In this document: piece by piece, positions 5,299 to 14,200 of the stretch
Layout: the number at the start of each line of letters is the position of its first letter
How positions within the stretch are numbered: position 1 is the stretch's first letter
Assembly: GCA_016866815.1 (NCBI GenBank)
Contig: VGKZ01000016.1
Location: forward strand, 1-15,079
Origin: Candidatus Peregrinibacteria bacterium
GTDB taxonomy: Bacteria > Patescibacteriota > Gracilibacteria > Peribacterales > Peribacteraceae
Length of the DNA stretch: 15,079 nt
Direction of reading: 5' to 3'
Position numbers and translations under genes: made by a program
The notes under the pieces: generated by a model
The model's database searches: none
Told to the model about the DNA's origin: nothing
What the model saw: only the letters and a program-made list of their open reading frames with translations

Positions 5299-6642
5299 AT
5301 GGATATCCGGTACCGCATTCAGGGCGGCACGTCTCTCCGGGGTGATGTCTCCGTGAGCGGTTCGAAAAATGCGGCGCTTCCTCTGATGGCAGCATCCGTG
5401 CTCTGTCAGGGTGAAACGGTTCTGAAAAATATTCCGTATCTGCGTGATGTGAAGGCGATGCTCGGCATCTTGGAATTTCTCGGAGCCGAAACCTCGTTCC
5501 ATGATGGAACAGTGCGTATTCGCACCCACAATCTCCAGAGCAAACCGATCCCGGCGGAACTTGTGAGCAAACTACGCGGGTCTATCGTTCTCCTGGGCCC
5601 TCTCCTTGCGCGGTTCGGCGTCGTGGAGATGAGTTATCCCGGAGGCTGCGTACTTGGTAAACGCCCGGTGCTGGCCCACGTACAGGCGCTGACGCAGATG
5701 GGTGCGGAGGATATGAGCAGCGATGAAGTCCTGCATCTGCAGGGCACACTGAGGCCGGGACGGATCGTGCTTCCGGAGTTTTCCGTTACGGCCACCGAGA
5801 ATGCCGTGATGGCAGCTGCGCTGGTGGAGGGGGAAACACGCATCGAGATCGCTGCGGCGGAACCCCATGTGCAGGCAGTAGAACAGTGCGTGCGTGCGAT
5901 GGGTGCCGATGTCGAAGGCATCGGTACGCACACCGTCACGGTGCGCGGACGCGACACACTTTCCTGTGTCGAGTTTACGACCCCCTCCGACTATTTGGAG
6001 GCAGGTGCTCTCATCATTGCGGCACTCGTCACACACGGAAAAGTCCGCTTGCACAATGTCGAAGAGGAGCACCTCCTCTTCTTCCTCGAAACACTCAGGC
6101 GCATGGGCGCCGTTCTGAAGTACGACGCAAAAGAGAAAACGTTGTTTGTCGACGGCGAACTCTCTTCGCTGAAAGCGGTGAGTGCGCAGACGAATATCTT
6201 CCCCGGTTTTCCCACCGATCTCATGGCCCCGATGGGCGTAGCGATGACGCAGGCGCGTGGTGTGAGCCGTATCTTCGAAGTCCTCTTCGAGGGGCGCATG
6301 GCCTATCTCTACGAGCTTGAGAAAATGGGCGCTCAGGTCGAAATTCTGAACTCTCATCAGGCGCTCATCATCGGACCGGTACAGTTGCGGGGACGCACAG
6401 TGGCCAGTAACGACATCCGAGCGGGTGCAGCTATGGTCCTTGCGGCCCTGTGTGCCGAGGGAGAGACCACCATCACAGACGTGCGGTACATTGAGCGCGG
6501 GTATGACCATCTGGATGACAAGCTCCGCAGTCTCGGCGCGAAGATCGAAAAAATAGAGTTCCTGAGTCCGGAGGAAGTGGCGGCAGGAGTGACGGGAAAA
6601 GCTGTGGAAGTAGCGGTGAAGCGGGAGGAGGTCATAAGGTAA
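5299..6642 (+). CDS. murA: UDP-N-acetylglucosamine 1-carboxyvinyltransferase MurA
   Basis: MurA transfers enolpyruvate from phosphoenolpyruvate to UDP-GlcNAc in the cytoplasm, the first committed step of peptidoglycan synthesis. The 447 residues are slightly longer than the 417-430 usual for the family. Key features: the substrate-binding SGSKNAALPLMAA with K23 and N24; PGGCVLGKRPV with catalytic C117 (so a fosfomycin-sensitive type by that residue; many resistant enzymes have Asp); FPTDLMAPMGVAMTQA with D307; and the C-terminal NDIRAGAAMVLAAL followed by IERGYDHLDDKLRSLGA with R400. The extra length is a Lys/Glu/Val-rich C-terminal tail after residue 420. Start choice is firm: MDIRYRIQGG matches the family N-terminus and sits directly behind a TATAAT box. 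The MBL-fold gene follows 74 bp downstream. Confidence 0.98.
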   Translation: MDIRYRIQGGTSLRGDVSVSGSKNAALPLMAASVLCQGETVLKNIPYLRDVKAMLGILEFLGAETSFHDGTVRIRTHNLQSKPIPAELVSKLRGSIVLLGPLLARFGVVEMSYPGGCVLGKRPVLAHVQALTQMGAEDMSSDEVLHLQGTLRPGRIVLPEFSVTATENAVMAAALVEGETRIEIAAAEPHVQAVEQCVRAMGADVEGIGTHTVTVRGRDTLSCVEFTTPSDYLEAGALIIAALVTHGKVRLHNVEEEHLLFFLETLRRMGAVLKYDAKEKTLFVDGELSSLKAVSAQTNIFPGFPTDLMAPMGVAMTQARGVSRIFEVLFEGRMAYLYELEKMGAQVEILNSHQALIIGPVQLRGRTVASNDIRAGAAMVLAALCAEGETTITDVRYIERGYDHLDDKLRSLGAKIEKIEFLSPEEVAAGVTGKAVEVAVKREEVIR

Positions 6643-6677
6643 CGAATACCGAATCCACCCCTTTTCGTTTTCGATCT

Positions 6678-6707
6678 CTGGCATTCGCCCGGTACCTCCG
6701 TTAGCAT
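6678..6707 (+). promoter_or_regulatory. Possible promoter of the MBL-fold gene, near-leaderless
   Basis: CTGGCA (6678-6683, four of six matches to TTGACA) and TAGCAT (6702-6707, four of six to TATAAT) are 18 bp apart. The -10 ends 9 bases before the ATG at 6717, and no Shine-Dalgarno sequence precedes that ATG. Both boxes are weak; the spacing pattern is what supports the call. Confidence 0.4.
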
Positions 6708-6716
6708 CCTCCAGCA

Positions 6717-7256
6717 ATGATCACGATCACCTCCCTCGGCGGCCAGAGCCTGAAGTGCGATATGCACGGAACGCAGGTCGTCGTATTCCCGAATACTCCG
6801 GATGCGAAGGCGGGTATTTCCCTCATGGGCGCTCCCATGGAGGAGGCTCCGAAAGGCGTCATTTCCTGGCCGGGTGAGTACGATACCGGAGGCGTCTCCA
6901 TCCGTGGTATGGGTCATGAAGAGGGGCAGAGAGTCTCCTATGTTATGAGCGACGACAGCGTTCGTATCGCCTTTCTCTCCTCACCGCTTCCTGATCTCTC
7001 GGATGTGGAGCTGGAGCATCTCGGTGACATTTCCATCCTTTGTCTTCCGGCGGATGACACCAAGCTCGCGCAGAAACTGATCGATGAGATCGATCCGCGC
7101 GTGCTCATTCCCCTGCCGACGAAAGATGAAAAGACGTTCGGGGAAATCCTGAAGTTTGCGGGTGCGCTCGGCAAAGAATTGCAGAGCGACTGGAAACTGA
7201 AAGGCGGTCTTCCGATGGAAGGTCGCGAGGTGGTTATTTTGAAGCCTTCGAAATAG
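6717..7256 (+). CDS. MBL-fold (UlaG-like) protein lacking metal-binding histidines
   Basis: The 179-residue protein resembles the small UlaG-like metallo-beta-lactamase-fold proteins that I associate with Patescibacteria: a beta-rich N-terminus (MITITSLGGQSLKCD), the typical PGEYDTGGVSIRG at 52-64, a strand-rich block with HLGDISILCLPAD at 101-113, and IDPRVLIPLP at 125-134. The HxHxDH metal motif of true hydrolases is absent; the only histidines are H17, H67 and H101, which do not form it. It is therefore probably a non-catalytic relative, perhaps a binding or scaffold protein. It follows murA by 74 bp on the same strand but has its own promoter-like boxes. The fold call rests on recalled family patterns, not a search; a distinct beta-rich protein is possible. 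Confidence 0.65.
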   Translation: MITITSLGGQSLKCDMHGTQVVVFPNTPDAKAGISLMGAPMEEAPKGVISWPGEYDTGGVSIRGMGHEEGQRVSYVMSDDSVRIAFLSSPLPDLSDVELEHLGDISILCLPADDTKLAQKLIDEIDPRVLIPLPTKDEKTFGEILKFAGALGKELQSDWKLKGGLPMEGREVVILKPSK

Positions 7257-7424
7257 TCAGTGCGTTTACGAGGCGTTGTGGTTCTTTGCACGTTGCCTTT
7301 CCTGTTGCAGTGTGATCTGTGCACTGTCTTCTGCGCTGCGCAGGGTAATGATTGTCATACCGTGTTTCTCCGGGAAGAAACGGGAGAACGTCCTGCATTC
7401 TTCTCCGGTTTCATTCTTGCGGCG
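7257..7424. other. Convergent intergenic region with small hairpins
   Basis: This 168-bp stretch separates the ends of the plus-strand MBL-fold gene and the minus-strand 83-residue gene. It contains a near-palindrome CTGCGCTGCGCAG (7331-7343), CAGTG/CACTG arms (7308-7326), and GTTTCT/AGAAAC arms around CCGGGA (7365-7382). None has a clear U-tract on either strand. They may serve as terminators for the two converging genes. A plus-strand reading frame crosses it but is Cys/Ser/His/Phe-rich and runs antisense to the two genes downstream, so I regard it as non-coding. Confidence 0.3.
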
Positions 7425-7676
7425 CTATATGCTGTGTCTCATTCCGACAGCATGAGGAGAATCATCACCGCCGGTCAGGCGCGCAAAACGCTTGTTTCCT
7501 GCCAATACTTTTTCCAGTCTCTTTCGCACTTCTTCAGCATCTCCTGTGATATTCAACAATACAAAACTCTGATGGTGCGATTCATGCAGAGGGGGCACGG
7601 ATTCCACAGTAGCTCCCTCGAAGGCCTTCGACAGGCCATCCTTCAGTGCAGCCTCTACTTCCAAAAGCAATTTCAT
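7425..7676 (-). CDS. Small protein with BolA-like features
   Basis: The 83 residues begin with a helix (VEAALKDGLSKAF), then a His-rich turn (LHESHHQ, 30-36), a strand (SFVLLNI, 37-43), a charged helix (AEEVRKRLEKVL) and a terminal SPHAVGMRHS. This order resembles BolA proteins, which have ERIEAxL, a His-containing loop, SHFxVxxVS, a recognition helix and VHALxxxT near the end. BolA partners monothiol glutaredoxins in iron-sulfur handling or binds DNA. The similarity is by eye and partial: the typical FxGxxxxxRHR segment is not clear. The ATG is supported by a promoter-like TTGACG/TATGCT pair whose -10 ends 9 bases before it, with no Shine-Dalgarno. If BolA is wrong, it is a small conserved hypothetical protein. 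Confidence 0.6.
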   Translation of the reverse strand: MKLLLEVEAALKDGLSKAFEGATVESVPPLHESHHQSFVLLNITGDAEEVRKRLEKVLAGNKRFARLTGGDDSPHAVGMRHSI

Positions 7677-7685
7677 GGGGCGAGC

Positions 7686-7713
7686 AGCATAGCCCTCTTT
7701 CCGCCGCCGTCAA
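7686..7713 (-). promoter_or_regulatory. Promoter of the 83-residue gene, near-leaderless
   Basis: On the minus strand TTGACG (7713-7708, five of six to consensus) and TATGCT (7691-7686, four of six) are 16 bp apart. The -10 ends 9 bases before the ATG at 7676, predicting a leader of only about two or three bases. It lies just downstream of the hairpin at 7730-7747, so the 83-residue gene appears separately transcribed. Confidence 0.5.
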
Positions 7714-7729
7714 CGCTCTCGATAGAGAA

Positions 7730-7747
7730 AGAGACCCAGAGGTCTCT
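7730..7747 (-). terminator. Hairpin terminator candidate after the 163-residue gene
   Basis: AGAGACC and GGTCTCT form a perfect 7-bp stem around a four-base loop, 10 bp beyond the stop of the minus-strand gene. In that transcript it is followed by UUUCUCU, a modest U-tract. On the plus strand it is followed by CATTTTT, so it could work in both directions. Confidence 0.55.
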
Positions 7748-7757
7748 CATTTTTGCG

Positions 7758-8249
7758 TCAGTTCGAGTCAACTGGAATCAGATCTTCGACAGTCGCCCGA
7801 AGACGGCGACCATCGCTGTGGCAACGCACCACAGCCTTGCGGTACTCTCCGGGGAAGAATCCCCGGATGCGGTTGCGGGTGAACACATCAACCGCGCCTT
7901 CGTCGTGCATCACCGGCTCTTCGACTCCCGGGAAGTCCGCCTCGGCAACGGCTTTGTTGACGGGACAGAACCGGATCACGTCGTCGCGCAGGATCTGCAC
8001 GGGCAGAAACACGACTTTAGCCTCTTTGCCGTGCGGCAGGTAAAGCGTCTTGTGCTTCACCTGCATCACAGGTGCTGGCACCAGGGGGGTTCCCAGGAAC
8101 CGGCGGCTGAAGGCTTGGAACAGCGAACCTGTGGCAGCGGGCTCGGGTGAGCCCTCTACCACGGTTTCCGCGACCAGAACGCCGGAAGAGAGCTGGCGTG
8201 CCAGCATGTACTTCTGGTTGCTCGGGTCGTGCATGGGGATTGGCCTCAT
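7758..8249 (-). CDS. Hypothetical soluble protein, 163 residues
   Basis: No family is recognised. The protein has no membrane helix or signal peptide and looks beta-rich: alternating segments such as SGVLVAETVVEG (22-33), PAPVMQVKHKTLYLP (58-72), AKVVFLPVQILRDDVIRF (77-94) and YRKAVVRCHSDGRRLRATVEDLIPV near the C-terminus. Two starts compete. The ATG at 8249 (MRPIPM) gives the full length. The ATG at 8234 (MHDPSN) has a GAGG nine bases before it and may be the better start. Preference for the minus strand over the antisense plus frame rests on its normal residue composition and on the terminator candidate just after its stop. Function is unknown. Confidence 0.6.
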   Translation of the reverse strand: MRPIPMHDPSNQKYMLARQLSSGVLVAETVVEGSPEPAATGSLFQAFSRRFLGTPLVPAPVMQVKHKTLYLPHGKEAKVVFLPVQILRDDVIRFCPVNKAVAEADFPGVEEPVMHDEGAVDVFTRNRIRGFFPGEYRKAVVRCHSDGRRLRATVEDLIPVDSN

Positions 8250-8434
8250 GTGAACATCCGTTTCTACGCTGTGAAAGACCTGTTGGACAGGGTCAGTGTG
8301 ACGCTACACCGATTTGCTGCGCATGCAATTGATCTCCAGTGTTTTATGTTCTGCCCTTCTGTTAGCGGTTAACGCCAATGGAGCATTCTTCTCTATAGCC
8401 GCGGGAAGAGCGCGCACGACAACCGGGAAGGATG

Positions 8435-8983
8435 TTATTTTTTTGTATGAGGATATCTAAAAAGCTTCGTAGCGTAATATCCTGAGAACAGTGCGAAGAA
8501 TACATTCAGCCATAGAAAGATCTGATTTCCTTCTCTGTAACTGAAATATGCAATGAGGGCGCTACCCAGCGTCAATGCAGCGTTTTGCTTAAATGTTCCC
8601 ATATTGAGCGCGTAGCCGATACCGATACCCGAGAGACCGATAACAAAAAACACGGTGCTGGTACCCTCGAAGAGCGTTAGCGACCAGATCACCATTGCGA
8701 TGGCCCCAGCGGCTACAATCGGTGTGTCATATCGGTCGTCGATGTTCAACATCATGAGAATTGTTGTGAGAACTATGAATAACTGAAGTATCACGAAGAA
8801 GATCGTGCCGCCCGTGAGGTAATTGATCAGCGAATACGCAAGCATGCAAACGCCGCCGATAGTGAAGAGCCAGTTCTTTACAGACTTTGCCGGATGGGAG
8901 ACTTTTTCCAGCGGATACGCAGCACCACCGACCAAAATCAAAGAACCAATGAGTCCGACGACAAATGTCGCATCACTGGTCAT
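8435..8983 (-). CDS. Integral membrane protein with about seven helices, unknown function
   Basis: The 182 residues contain hydrophobic segments at about 7-25, 37-56, 60-79, 88-105, 110-128, 133-148 and 155-175, joined by very short loops, with a basic C-terminus (RYPHTKK). Positive residues in the first loop (EKVSHPAKSVKN) would place that loop in the cytoplasm. The length and helix count are compatible with small transporters such as PQ-loop/SWEET-like proteins, but the PQ motif is not present (AAYPLEK stands near that position), so I do not assign a function. The region is more AT-rich than the neighbouring large genes. No Shine-Dalgarno sequence precedes the ATG. Confidence 0.8.
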   Translation of the reverse strand: MTSDATFVVGLIGSLILVGGAAYPLEKVSHPAKSVKNWLFTIGGVCMLAYSLINYLTGGTIFFVILQLFIVLTTILMMLNIDDRYDTPIVAAGAIAMVIWSLTLFEGTSTVFFVIGLSGIGIGYALNMGTFKQNAALTLGSALIAYFSYREGNQIFLWLNVFFALFSGYYATKLFRYPHTKK

Positions 8984-9078
8984 AGAATTTGTGGGAAGAA
9001 AAAGCCAGTTCGCTTCCTGTACTGACGGTACTCTTCACCTTATGACTTCTCAAGTGGCCGCTCATTAGTCAGTGTTTC

Positions 9079-11223
9079 TCAGGGCAGGGCCGTGGCCATC
9101 TGCTCGATGTCGAAGGCATCGAGGTACTCCTTGAGCCTGCGGTAGACCTCTGTGCGTTGGCCGACATCGATATCCTGTTTGGCATAGTGCGTGAGGCCGC
9201 GCTCGATGCCGTCGAGTTTCTCCTTGAGCGCGAGGAAGCCCTGTTCGTACTCGGGCACGATATGGTCGGGGAACAGCTGGTAGTTGGAGAAGAGTTCGTT
9301 CATCTTGTGCACGAAATCCCGCACGCGTGAGAGGGGGATGCTCTCGCCGTTGATGATGAACTGCCGGATGTGCTCGCAGCAGGAGTGAGCCCCCTGAAAC
9401 TTTCCGATCACGTGCATCTGCACGGCGGCGGTCTTCGCGCAGGAACGGTCTTGCGAGCGCAGCGCATCTTCCAGCCTTCCGTACCCTTGCCGCAGACGGT
9501 CTGCGTAGGTGGTGAAGGGCCGCAGCCGGATATCTTTGAGTTCATCCGGATGCGCGTGCATGCGCGCGAGAACGTTGCGCGTCTGATTGTCGGTGTCGCT
9601 GACGCTCCCGTTGAAGACCGCGAGGCCGGGCTCGTCGAGCACCGGCGCGTTCTCCTGAACGGCGCTGCGGAAGCCGCGCATCCGCTGCTCATGGAACTGG
9701 ATGCCCGTCTCAAGGACCATCTGGTCCTGCTCGTTGTACCCGCCCTTGGGGTACATCTCCTGGAAACGCCGCTGCAGGCGGGTTACCGCCGCGACCATCT
9801 GTGTCATGGCGGCTGTCACGTTCACCCGCTGGCTGCTGTCCGTGAGATTGCCGATGCGCGTGAGCAGATCGTGCGCCTGCACTTTGAAGACATTTTGGAG
9901 TTGTTGGCTGCTGCTCTGCTTCGCCTTCGCTCCTTCCATAAAAGGGTTCGGCACGTCCTCCGTCACGACGTTGACTGGGCCCGATACGCCGGGAGGAAGC
10001 GGCTGGTACTTCCGTACCTTCGTTCCCGGCCGGCCGGCCATCGTCCATTGACGGTAGCGATCCGTCATGTGCAATCGCTCTTGCTGCGAGGCGGTGGAGT
10101 TCACGGGAAACTCTTGGTATGCGTCGTACCACAAGAAAGCGGAAAGCTCTGCGTCTGTGAAGTCACCCGTACCACCGCCGGCCCACGGATTGCGGGAGCC
10201 GGAGACCTTTGACGCGCGGAGCACGTCTCTGCACCGTGCGACCATGGCCTGTGTCTCGGCGCGGAGAGCAGTCTTCGTTTCCGGCGCCGCCGTGCGGGTC
10301 CACTCCCGGTTCAGCCGCTGGTTCAGCGTCTGCAGGTCTGCAAGCATTCCCGCGAGCAGCTCCGTTTCACGCTGGTACACGCGCTGTTCGTGGAAGGTCT
10401 TGCGGTGCGCGGCGTAGACGCCCGGGAAGTGCTGCACGGTGAGCTGCTTCGGGAGATGCCCGTTCTGGCCGTTGCCGTTGCGGTGTCCGTTCTCCCGCTC
10501 GCGCGTGTAGAGGATGGTGCCGATGTTCTCTGCAGCTGGGCCGGGGATGCCGGGATAGCGTTCCTCGACCGTCTGGTTGGGTTGCTGCACGGAGAGCAGC
10601 CGGTGATGTCCTTTCTGTAGGGGCTCAGTGGCTTCCCATATCTTTTTGATCCGTCCGATGGCTTCGGGTCGGGCCTTCTTCCACAGCCGACGCACTGGCT
10701 GGCGTTCATCCTCTTCATCGTAGGAGACAAGGCCGAGGTCCCGGGCGAGGTCATCGGAAATCCGGTCCGGGCTCACGAGGCAGGGGGCAAGGGAGAGCTG
10801 ATTCCAGTCGGCAATTCCGGGGAACCGGACGCTGTTTCCCGCTGTGAGTTCGAACCTTGGCACGATGAGCTGGTGCGGTTGGCAGAAGGCTTCCTGGAAC
10901 CGCTTGAAGCGGGAGTTCGGCACGCTCTCCCACACAAGTTCCGCGAGTCGCTCCCGGTCGAGCCGGCAGCCTGCAGGCAGCTCGATGTCGCGCAATCGCA
11001 CAAACTCCCCGTGCCAGCGCTCGATGCCGTATACTTCGCGCTGGTTTTGCGTGGATGCGAGGTCCTCGAGTGCGGCGCGGTCTTCAAGCAACTCCTGCAC
11101 GCGCCCGCACTGGTAGCGGGTCAGCGTTTGTATGTCCACATCTGGCGCGTAGCGGACGCGTTCGAGCGCGCCGTTGTTTCGCTCCTGCAGTTCATCGAAG
11201 GTGATGGTCTTCAGGGGGGACAT
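9079..11223 (-). CDS. Large soluble protein of unknown function (714 residues)
   Basis: No family is recognised. It has no signal peptide or membrane helix and is mostly helix-forming, rich in Arg, Gln, Glu and Leu. A low-complexity linker of Asn, Gly and His (about 244-257) divides an N-terminal part (1-243) from a helical C-terminal part; a second Pro/Gly-rich hinge lies near 405-430. Conspicuous pieces are the aromatic SAFLWYDAYQEFP (361-373), the Ser/Gln-rich stretch near 436-442 and the cysteines in AHSCCEHIRQF near 612-622. I chose the ATG at 11223 (MSPLKTITFDEL) instead of a TTG at 11268, because the TTG would overlap the upstream gene and lacks a ribosome site. A promoter-like TTGATA/TACTAT pair precedes the ATG. 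It lies 28 bp after the stop of the giant gene, so the two probably act together. Confidence 0.8.
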   Translation of the reverse strand: MSPLKTITFDELQERNNGALERVRYAPDVDIQTLTRYQCGRVQELLEDRAALEDLASTQNQREVYGIERWHGEFVRLRDIELPAGCRLDRERLAELVWESVPNSRFKRFQEAFCQPHQLIVPRFELTAGNSVRFPGIADWNQLSLAPCLVSPDRISDDLARDLGLVSYDEEDERQPVRRLWKKARPEAIGRIKKIWEATEPLQKGHHRLLSVQQPNQTVEERYPGIPGPAAENIGTILYTRERENGHRNGNGQNGHLPKQLTVQHFPGVYAAHRKTFHEQRVYQRETELLAGMLADLQTLNQRLNREWTRTAAPETKTALRAETQAMVARCRDVLRASKVSGSRNPWAGGGTGDFTDAELSAFLWYDAYQEFPVNSTASQQERLHMTDRYRQWTMAGRPGTKVRKYQPLPPGVSGPVNVVTEDVPNPFMEGAKAKQSSSQQLQNVFKVQAHDLLTRIGNLTDSSQRVNVTAAMTQMVAAVTRLQRRFQEMYPKGGYNEQDQMVLETGIQFHEQRMRGFRSAVQENAPVLDEPGLAVFNGSVSDTDNQTRNVLARMHAHPDELKDIRLRPFTTYADRLRQGYGRLEDALRSQDRSCAKTAAVQMHVIGKFQGAHSCCEHIRQFIINGESIPLSRVRDFVHKMNELFSNYQLFPDHIVPEYEQGFLALKEKLDGIERGLTHYAKQDIDVGQRTEVYRRLKEYLDAFDIEQMATALP

Positions 11224-11238
11224 AGGTGCGTGAGAAGG

Positions 11239-11268
11239 ATAGTATGAAATTTCAGCTATTTTTATCAA
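11239..11268 (-). promoter_or_regulatory. Promoter-like boxes before the 714-residue gene
   Basis: On the minus strand TTGATA (11268-11263, five of six to the -35 consensus) and TACTAT (11244-11239, four of six) are 18 bp apart in an AT-rich pocket within GC-rich surroundings. The -10 ends 15 bases before the ATG at 11223, giving a predicted leader of about 8 bases. It overlaps the last codons of the upstream gene, so the second gene may have both its own transcript and readthrough. Confidence 0.5.
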
Positions 11269-14200
11269 CTAGGAGCGGTTCCGGATTTTCCCTGCCTTGT
11301 TTCGGAGGTGGCCCGGCGTGCCACCGCTTTTTGTCCCTTTGCAGCTTCTCCTTTCTATCGGGGTCGAGGTAGTAGGCGTGCGCGGCGATCTCGTCGGGAG
11401 TTCTGCGGTAGATGATTTCCCACTCCGGCGCGTGCTGCCGGAGGTGCGCGAGCGCCTGCACCGCGCGGCCGTGGCATCGGAAACCCCGGTAGATCTCCGG
11501 GCGGAACATGTCCGAGGCATCCAGCACAAGTTCCGGGCACGCGCGCCGGAAGCGCCCGGCGAGTTCCGTGAATGCAGCGAGGATGTTGCCCATCTGCCGG
11601 CGGATCTCCGGATCGTTGCGCCGCTTGCGCTCCTCCCATGCCGCGTAGTTGCTCGCGGTGAGGACGTCGACCGCCTCGTCGAGCTGCGAGTGAAACTTTT
11701 CTAAGGTCTCATGCAGATCATCGAACGCGGAGGCGCTCTCCCTGTTGCCCCGCCGCAAGCCCCGCCCTGACCGGCGGATCCACCGGATGTGCGGGTCGTC
11801 CCGTTCCATTCTGTAGATGGGGAGGAGCAGGTCCTGTGTCGGTGCCGATGCGTCGGCGCAGAGCGCGTGTGCTTCGGCGAAGTGCGCATCCCGCGCTGCG
11901 TCCTCGTCCGCACAGCCTCCGAGCCGTATGAGTTCGAACACCCGTGTGACACCCGGGCACAGCGGGGGATTGAGCGATGGCACCGGGAGGTGCTCCTGGA
12001 GACTGAGGACGACGAGCCTCCGCAGGAACTCTCCCTGCGCTGTTTCGGGCGCGGTGTGCTCGCGCTCCGCCGCAAACGCGAGGTAGCGGCGAACGTGGGC
12101 AGCGTCGGCGGTTGCGAGCGCATCATTGATGCGCAAGTACTTGTCGAGGTAGAGGTCGGAGTAGATCTCGGGGTAACGCACGAACGTCTGGATGCTCGTG
12201 AGCGCGTAGTCGCGCGCGAGACGGGGGCTCGCGTTATGGAGCGCCACGGCGCTCTCGAGCATTCGCAGCCCAAATTCGAAGAGCACCCGCTGTTCCGCGA
12301 GCGTGATCTTCGTCATAGCGGCGGCATTGACGTTCTTCTGCGACGACTGCACCGCTTTCCCCATCGCTTCCGCGATGGCTTCGGCCATCGCCGTGAGTGC
12401 GCCGGGGATTGCCGGCATGGCCGCTGCCGGAGCATCCTCCTGCGCGCCGGGTACGCCGGTGTGCCGCCTATTCCCGATTGCCAGCTGATGCCAGACGAGA
12501 GAGTGTATCTGCTGCGCCTCGGCGGGATCTCCGTTGAATGTTGTACCGTTGCGCAATTCCTGCGGCAGCCTTCGGTGAGCCTCTTCCAATGTCTCAGTAG
12601 TGAATCCCCGTGCGGCGAGCGCGCGTTCGATGTGCGGCATGAGGTTGAGTTCAAGACAATGCCTGCCCTCGAATTCCCGGGCGACTATGGGGAGCGTGCA
12701 GGCGGTCCAGCTCTGATCGAGCGGGCCCGCGTGTTCGTGGCCGATATGGCCGAGTGTCTGGCGCCATTGCGTGAGCAGGCCGCCGACTGCTCCGTCCTCC
12801 GTTGTTTCCAGTGCGCCGATCATCTCCATGAAGAGCGCATGCAGCTTCCGCGTGAGCTGCTCGCCCTGCTCGAAGTGCGGAGAGCACTCCGTTCTTTCGT
12901 GGAATGCTATCGAGGCTGCGGCGGCGATGCTCTTGTTCGCTGGCGATCCTTCGGGGTTTGCGAGAGCCTGCCGCACGCGAAATGCGAGGAGGAGTTCTTC
13001 GGCGGAGACGCGTTCCATGTTCACGTCCTGACCGGCAAGGTCTCTCCGGATGCCGGTGATGGGCCCCGTTTCCAGCGGCGTGTAGCTGATGAACCGTTCT
13101 CCGAAGCGTTCGTCCCGAATCTCCTCGTACCCCCCGATCTGGCACTCAATGGTTCGCACTCTGAACGTGCGCTCGAGCGCCTCGCGCCCGCTTTGGGCGG
13201 CCTCCCGCCGCTCGACCTCGCCGGTGAGGTACTCGATGAACTCCTGCAGCGATTCGAGATCGGTGCAATCGATCGCGATGCCGTGTTCCTGTGCGAGAGA
13301 CCGTGCACGCTCGAGGAGGTCCACGCCACCGATCATGGCATGGCTCAGGACCTGGAATCGCCGAGGGTACGCCTGCAGCTTCCCGTCCCGTTCCTCGTGC
13401 ACGGTGAGGCGGTTCCTGCCGCTGGCGGGTGCGTGGTACGGTGTGCTGAAGTGCCGGGTAAACATGGCGCCGAGGTCGCGCTCCAGCACCGCTTCCAACC
13501 GTTCGCCCGCTGTTTTGTCGCAGGTGGTGGAACCGAGGTACTCCTCGAACTCCCGCAGAAGGTCTCGCGCGCGCTGCAAGCGCGCGGCCCGAGCCTCGGC
13601 AACCTGCTGTCTCGTGCGGTAGTCTTCCTCCTTCCTGAGGTAGTCGCGGATCTCCTCCACGACGACTGTGCCCTCTTCACCGGCGGCGCGGAAGGCACCG
13701 GCGAGGTCGCTCCCCGGATCGCGCCGCTGGTCGTCCTGCTCCGGGAGGGGCAGGAGGGTCGGACTCGCGGAGATTTCGTCGTTCACGCGGTGGAAGAAAC
13801 GCTTCAGAACCTGCACTTCGGGGAGTGTCCTGTTCTGGAGGCGCTCCTGGGCGCGGCGGAATTCTGTTCCGATGCTGCTGAACTCGACGTAGTTGAAGAA
13901 CGCAGGGCCTTCTTCGTTGAGGGCACGCACGGCCGCGTGCAGTTCGCGGTTGGGGTTCAGCACCACCACGTCGATGTGGTCGATCATGCCCGATATGGAG
14001 TCCGGCCGCTCGTCGCGATGCCGCAGCACGGCCGAGCGCTGCCGTGCGAGCTGCCGCTTGATCCGCTGGACGCCGCGGGCCGAGCCGGCCTTCTTGATTT
14101 CGATCCCGGTGAGTGGCCGGAGCGCCTGCCAGCGTGCCGGCGTGTCGCTCTCCACATGCTCGCCGAGCATGGAGGCGAAGCGCCGAATCCTGTAGCCCTC

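Noticed and set aside
5572..6717. 381-codon minus-strand frame antisense to murA
   Set aside because: murA is unambiguous; the antisense translation is His/Arg/Cys-rich without family features.
7260..8150. 296-codon plus-strand frame
   Set aside because: Biased to Cys, Ser, His and Phe, antisense to two minus-strand genes with better composition, and crosses a promoter and hairpin that fit the minus strand.
8362..8378. Imperfect palindrome TTAGCGGTTAACGCCAA as an operator
   Set aside because: Two central or flanking mismatches, over 100 bp from the nearest start codon, no second copy in the window, and no promoter recognised around it.
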